The notes under the pieces were generated by a model, which was given only the letters and a program-made list of their open reading frames with translations, did not search any database and had not been told where the DNA came from. This document shows positions 60,228 to 64,000 of a DNA stretch of 64,000 bases, piece after piece. Origin of the DNA: Marinobacter sp. EhC06 (GTDB lineage Bacteria > Pseudomonadota > Gammaproteobacteria > Pseudomonadales > Oleiphilaceae); contig NZ_LXYO01000001.1 in assembly GCF_001650915.1 (NCBI RefSeq), forward strand, positions 186,001-250,000, given 5' to 3'. The first letter of the stretch is position 1; every line of letters starts with the position of its first letter. The translations under genes and the position numbers were made by a program.

Positions 60228-61406
60228 TCAGGCGAAGATGTCTACTTCGCCTTTCCAGCTCAGATCGAGGCTGCCGGAGCTGACATTTTCATCGTCCTGA
60301 TCGCCCGCGACCAGCGACGTCGAATCGGCACCGGAACCATCACCGTTTCCGGCTCCCTGCTCGCCGGTCTGCTGCCGTGGCGAATCAGAAACGTCGAAGC
60401 CGGCCAATGACAGCCCCTGTTCACCCAACATGTCGCGAAGGCGATGGGAGTGCAGTTCCAGCTGATCCCGGACCACCGGGTTCGCGGAATGGACAGTAAT
60501 GTTCGCCTGCTCGTTCTGCACCCGCACCTTCACCTCCATGGGCCCCATATCCGGCGGGGTCAGGTGGATTTCCGCAACCGACATGTTACGAGCGGTCAGC
60601 CAGCTGAGCTTGCCAACCAGCTTGTCACCCCATTCAGCATGACCAACCGGCACGTCGATGGACGTGGCATAACCTCGCAGAGGCGCAGCGTTCTCGGCTG
60701 CCAGTTTGGCCGCGCCATTAGCGCCACTGGCCACCTGCTGGGAGACGAGATCCATGGCAGACTGGAAGCGGCCAGAGCCGAGCAGCGAACCGGAATCCGG
60801 GTTTCGACCGGTATCGGTGAGTACCGAAGCCTTCATGGCGTCCGTTAATGTGGCATCGCCGGTTACGACGCCGGCAGAGGCCTGGCCGCTCTGCCCGGGT
60901 GTGGACGAGAGAATGCCATTGAACATACCGCCCACGGCTGCAGGCCCACCCGCCGAAGCACTGGCGCCGGCTCCAGGGCCGGTTGCCGACAAGGTCGCCT
61001 CACCGGAACGACCGGCTTGCGGGCTCAACCACGACTGCAGCTCGGCGAAAGTCAGTGGCAGTGCAGTAGGCTCTGAACCGGCTTCATCACTGGCAACGCC
61101 CTGCTCACCGGATTCCCGAGGCTCGGCCCCCGCGGCCGCGTCGGGCTTCTCGCCAGACTCTGCCCTGGCGTTCGAATCGGCTTTGGCATCCGACGCATTA
61201 TCCTGGGCGGACCGGGATTCATCAGCAGCCTTTGCATCGGCGTTGCGATCCGCTTTCTGGCGGTCCAGCCGCTTCTGCTCCGCCTGGGAGACAGATTCAA
61301 AATCGTTTTTTCTGTCAGCCGGATCCCGGCTGTTTCCGGATTTGGACGGGCCGGGATCATTTTGTGTCCCGGGCGCGGGGGTTTGGGGAAGAACCATCTG
61401 GGCCAT
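60228..61406 (-). CDS. fliK: Flagellar hook-length control protein FliK
   Basis: 392 residues. Charged, Ala/Asp/Ser-rich, probably unstructured N-terminal 110 residues and an Ala/Gly-rich middle. The C-terminal Flg_hook domain (about 270-360) has LSWLTARNMSVAEIHLTPPDMGPMEVKVRVQNEQANITVHS followed by RLRDMLGEQGLSLAGFDVSD. It measures hook length and triggers the FlhB switch. AAGAGG precedes the ATG; a sigma-54 promoter lies about 100 bp upstream. The 165-bp gap to fliL contains that operon's own promoter. Confidence 0.93.
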   Translation of the reverse strand: MAQMVLPQTPAPGTQNDPGPSKSGNSRDPADRKNDFESVSQAEQKRLDRQKADRNADAKAADESRSAQDNASDAKADSNARAESGEKPDAAAGAEPRESGEQGVASDEAGSEPTALPLTFAELQSWLSPQAGRSGEATLSATGPGAGASASAGGPAAVGGMFNGILSSTPGQSGQASAGVVTGDATLTDAMKASVLTDTGRNPDSGSLLGSGRFQSAMDLVSQQVASGANGAAKLAAENAAPLRGYATSIDVPVGHAEWGDKLVGKLSWLTARNMSVAEIHLTPPDMGPMEVKVRVQNEQANITVHSANPVVRDQLELHSHRLRDMLGEQGLSLAGFDVSDSPRQQTGEQGAGNGDGSGADSTSLVAGDQDDENVSSGSLDLSWKGEVDIFA

Positions 61407-61499
61407 GGCAACCTCTTGCCGCTTTTATCGCATTGTCGCCCTCACCTTGCCGGACCTGGCCGGTGTTTGGGCGGTTAATCCACTCACTGCGAAAGACAA

Positions 61500-61515
61500 A
61501 GCAATTGTGATGCCA
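61500..61515 (-). promoter_or_regulatory. Sigma-54 promoter of fliK
   Basis: TGGCATC-ACAA-TTGCT on the minus strand with GG-N10-GC spacing; two mismatches in the -24 box and a consensus -12. Start near 61489, leader about 83 nt. Confidence 0.65.
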
Positions 61516-61559
61516 GAGCACACCGGCCCTGCCTTGCCAAAGGCCTGAGTTGGCGAAAG

Positions 61560-61907
61560 CTATCGAACCAGCATTCCATCCAGGCGCCCAATCACCTGCT
61601 CGAATTCCCGGTCAATCTCGTCCAGCAGACCCGGCGCGTCTTCCAGCCGGGACTCTTTTCCGGCCATCTCGGCCTTGAGACAGATTGCGCCAAGCCTGGG
61701 AGCACCGATATTGATGCAACTGCCCTTGAAACTGTGGGCCGTCTTCGCAAAGGCATCACTATCCTCAGCCTTCAGGGCTTCCCGCAGCGCCTGGATTCTG
61801 TCCCGGGAATCTGCCAGATAGGTCTGTATCAGCACTTCGAACTCATCTTCCATGACGTCCCGAAGCTCAGCCAGTGCCTCCTCGTCCAGATGTGGTTTAT
61901 CAGTCAT
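61560..61907 (-). CDS. Hpt-domain phosphotransfer protein
   Basis: 115 residues from the ATG at 61907-61905 (MTDKPHLDEEALAEL), which has GGAG upstream and overlaps the HsbR-type stop by 8 bp. Single Hpt four-helix domain with phospho-His in KTAHSFKGSCINIG (His58). It would receive a phosphoryl group from a hybrid kinase and pass it to a receiver, most simply the adjacent HsbR-type receiver. A longer upstream reading adds a non-homologous head. Confidence 0.85.
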   Translation of the reverse strand: MTDKPHLDEEALAELRDVMEDEFEVLIQTYLADSRDRIQALREALKAEDSDAFAKTAHSFKGSCINIGAPRLGAICLKAEMAGKESRLEDAPGLLDEIDREFEQVIGRLDGMLVR

Positions 61908-63657
61908 CTCGATTCTCCGCTGTTCGGGCGAACTGCCAATCATAAACAATTTCAACATGATTGCCCTGTTCATGAAACCTGATGGTCTCAGCGAGACGTT
62001 TCAACAGCAGCAGGCCCCGCCCTGCATAACGCCCGCTCATCGTCGGGGAGATACCAGAGGCCACACTGGGATGATTCCGGAAATCAAACCCATGGCCACT
62101 GTCCTCGCAGACAACACGAAGCCGGCCGCCATCCGGTTTCAGGGAATGATGAAGTGTAAACCGGATGTAGTGTCCCTCAACGTTGGCCAGCCGCCGATTG
62201 CGCTCGGCATAATAGCGGCCGAAGCCCTCCGGTGAGTGTTTCCATTCAGACGGTAGTTCAAGAACACCATGTTCCAGAGCGTTGTTGTAGAGTTCCGCCA
62301 GCAAGGTGTAAATTTCTCCGCTTTTACGCCGAAGACCTGGCACTTCCATGCAGATGTGAAGCAAGAGGGGCAAGGGACTGAACTCGCCGAGAGTCCGCTC
62401 CCGGACTTCATAGGTGCAGCGCCACTCCGCAGGCCCGGCCAGGGCAGAGGGCACCGCGCGGTCCGGCAGGCCAGCGAAACCGGCCTCATCCATCATTTCC
62501 AGACAGCATAGGGTCAGATCGTCGCCATCTTCAAAGGTACCGGTAAACCGGTGAACCGCGGACATCATGGCGTCGAATGGGTGGTCACCTGCCTCCAGCC
62601 GATCAAGCGTTCCAGTGACTCCCTCCTCGCCGAAGACCTTGCCGGCACTGTCAGCAGATTCCAGAAAGCCATCGGTCATCATAAGCACCCGATCACCCGG
62701 GGCGGCACCGACCCTTTCGAAATCGGCATTGAACTGATCGGGCGAGAGGATACCGAGTGGCAGGTGCCGCGATGGCAGCGCCAGGTGCTCTCCTGAGGGC
62801 CGGGTCAGCCATCCATCGGGCAGACCGCCGTTCCAGATCTGCACCTGATTGAGTTTAAAGTCGGCCTCGATCATGGCGCCACAACAGAACATCCCGGTGG
62901 GCAGGATCCGTTTGAGCTTCTGGTTTATCTCGCGCAACACGTCCTGGCCGTTAAAACCTTTGTTGGCCATGCCGTAGAAGATCTCGGCAACCGGCATGGC
63001 ACCAATAGCCGCCGGCAGACCATGGCCGGTGAAATCCCCCATGAAAATCAGCATCCCGCCTGCGGGCCGTGGCGAGGCGAACAGCACATCGCCATTGAAA
63101 ATGGACTGGGGCGAAGCGTGATAACGAATGTTGGCGGCATCCAGGCAACCGGAGTGAGCAACGTTGTCGAATACCCGCTTGGCAATTTCCTGCTCTTCGG
63201 TCAGCTGTCTGTTCCGTTCCCGGATCAGATCCCGCTGATCCGACAGGGTCTGGTGCATCAGCCGCATCCGGTTGAACGCCTTGATCTTGGCTTCGATGAT
63301 AATCCGGTTGTAGGGTTTGCCCAGAAAATCATCACCACCTGCCTCCAGGCAACGGGCCAGCGCGCCAGCTTCAGAAAGGGAGGTCAGGAAGATCAGTGGC
63401 ACCAGCCGCTCGCCGGCCAGAAATTTGATCTGACGGGCGGCCTCCATGCCGTCCATGATCGGCATAAGGGCATCCAGCAGAACCAGATCCGGCGACTCCT
63501 GCTGGAATACCGAGACTGCATCCAGTCCGTTGGCCACGTCCAGAACCTCGTGCCCGAGACGCTTCAGGAGTGTTTTGAGGATAAGGCGGTCGCTGTCCGA
63601 ATCGTCAGCGATGAGTATTCTCAGAGGGCTGTTTTGTTCTGCAACGGAATCATCCAT
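61900..63657 (-). CDS. hsbR: HsbR-like response regulator: receiver, PP2C phosphatase, HATPase
   Basis: 585 residues. Receiver (about 12-130; phospho-Asp in LVLLDALMP near 62, Lys in FLGKPYN), a coiled-coil linker, a SpoIIE/PP2C phosphatase (about 165-385; GDVLFASPRPAGGMLIFMGDFTGHGLPAAI, MMTDGFLESADS), and a C-terminal anti-sigma-type HATPase (AELYNNALEHGVL, CEDSGHGFDF, GRGLLLLKRLAE). This is the HsbR layout of P. aeruginosa (PA3346), which both phosphorylates and dephosphorylates the antagonist HsbA. The adjacent STAS gene fits that partner. Confidence 0.88.
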   Translation of the reverse strand: MDDSVAEQNSPLRILIADDSDSDRLILKTLLKRLGHEVLDVANGLDAVSVFQQESPDLVLLDALMPIMDGMEAARQIKFLAGERLVPLIFLTSLSEAGALARCLEAGGDDFLGKPYNRIIIEAKIKAFNRMRLMHQTLSDQRDLIRERNRQLTEEQEIAKRVFDNVAHSGCLDAANIRYHASPQSIFNGDVLFASPRPAGGMLIFMGDFTGHGLPAAIGAMPVAEIFYGMANKGFNGQDVLREINQKLKRILPTGMFCCGAMIEADFKLNQVQIWNGGLPDGWLTRPSGEHLALPSRHLPLGILSPDQFNADFERVGAAPGDRVLMMTDGFLESADSAGKVFGEEGVTGTLDRLEAGDHPFDAMMSAVHRFTGTFEDGDDLTLCCLEMMDEAGFAGLPDRAVPSALAGPAEWRCTYEVRERTLGEFSPLPLLLHICMEVPGLRRKSGEIYTLLAELYNNALEHGVLELPSEWKHSPEGFGRYYAERNRRLANVEGHYIRFTLHHSLKPDGGRLRVVCEDSGHGFDFRNHPSVASGISPTMSGRYAGRGLLLLKRLAETIRFHEQGNHVEIVYDWQFARTAENRDD

Positions 63658-63681
63658 GACTACTCCGGCAGTCCGCGAGCA

Positions 63682-63987
63682 TCAGCGGATGTTGAACAAT
63701 TGCTCGAAATTGGAGATGGAAAGAATCCGCCGTACATCGTTATTGCAGTTTTCGATCACAATGCGGGCGCTGTCTCCCCCGGCGTAATCCCTGAGCAGCA
63801 ACAACATACCAAGGGCCGAACTGTCCAGATAGGTGGTGTCCGAGAGGTCCACAATGTAGTCGCGGATATCCGGATCACCGTGCTCGTAGGCATCCCGGAA
63901 CGCCTGATGGGTGCTGAAATCAAACCGCCCCTCGATTCTGATAACAAGGGTCTGACCGTCATCATCGCGGCGCGTCTGAATCGGCAT
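63682..63987 (-). CDS. hsbA: STAS-domain anti-sigma factor antagonist, HsbA-like
   Basis: 101-residue single STAS domain with the phosphorylation loop TTYLDSSALGMLLLLRD; Ser56 follows Asp55, matching the position of the regulated Ser56 in P. aeruginosa HsbA. In that system unphosphorylated HsbA binds the anti-sigma factor FlgM and promotes swimming, while the phosphorylated form favours biofilm through a diguanylate cyclase. It is 24 bp upstream of hsbR. The start codon is complete inside the window; any upstream promoter is cut off by the right edge. Confidence 0.88.
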   Translation of the reverse strand: MPIQTRRDDDGQTLVIRIEGRFDFSTHQAFRDAYEHGDPDIRDYIVDLSDTTYLDSSALGMLLLLRDYAGGDSARIVIENCNNDVRRILSISNFEQLFNIR

Positions 63988-64000
63988 TCCTCAACCTCCC

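Noticed and set aside
1-64000. tRNA, rRNA, CRISPR array, integrase or IS element
   Set aside because: None seen: no regular direct-repeat array, no transposase-like protein and no tRNA-like cloverleaf noticed by eye.

Overview
The window looks like a chromosomal segment of a marine gammaproteobacterium close to Marinobacter (Pseudomonas-like gene order). It is GC-rich and densely coded, with no rRNA, tRNA, prophage or CRISPR array that I can see. The genus is an inference from three things: the flagellar/chemotaxis order (fliK-L-M-N-O-P-Q-R-flhB, flhA-flhF-fleN-fliA-cheYZAB-motCD-parC-parP-cheW), the 180-kDa NAD-glutamate dehydrogenase, and the style of the dispersed palindromic repeats.

Region 1 (1-12.3 kb) is housekeeping. 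It holds the 3' part of mfd and csiV (+); a minus-strand set of L,D-transpeptidase, MscS channel and methylthioinosine phosphorylase; a psrA-type TetR regulator with two overlapping operator palindromes; an unrecognised two-TM protein; a stand-alone riboflavin synthase; the related rRNA methyltransferases RlmG and RsmC, separated by a possible small-RNA gene; a 57-codon gene with a strong ribosome binding site; and a beta-carbonic anhydrase. Region 2 (12.3-24.3 kb) has the NAD-glutamate dehydrogenase (-) and a complete moxR/DUF58/DUF4381/batA/batBC/batD 'Bat' operon (+). Region 3 (24.3-31.6 kb) is a complete ccmABCDEFGHI cytochrome c maturation operon (-).

Region 4 (31.7-51.1 kb) starts with a FliK-like/FlhB-like pair on the plus strand. 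A long minus-strand flagellar/chemotaxis block follows. Its distal end, after cheW, holds a DUF2802 protein, an unusual fusion of a PCMT-like methyltransferase with a GspE/PilB secretion ATPase, and a translationally coupled MoxR-like AAA ATPase. ParC/ParP (polar array placement), MotC/MotD, CheB, CheA, CheZ, CheY, FliA, FleN, FlhF and FlhA make up the rest. Region 5 (51.4-54.6 kb) is a plus-strand upp-uraA-methyltransferase cluster that separates flhA from flhB. It ends in a 490-bp gene-free stretch with three large inverted repeats. Two of these share a 54-nt core but have completely different, perfectly paired arms. Region 6 (54.6-64 kb) is the flagellar export/switch operon fliK, fliLMNOPQR-flhB, preceded by an Hpt/HsbR/HsbA-type phosphorelay.

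Read by eye, promoter motifs fit a Pseudomonas-type flagellar hierarchy: sigma-54 (-24/-12) sites before fliK, fliL, flhA and probably cheW, and a near-consensus FliA (sigma-28) site before parC. The most interesting items are the conserved-core/variable-arm palindromes at 54.1-54.6 kb, the PCMT-GspE fusion with its AAA partner inside a chemotaxis operon, and the possible small RNA at about 10 kb.
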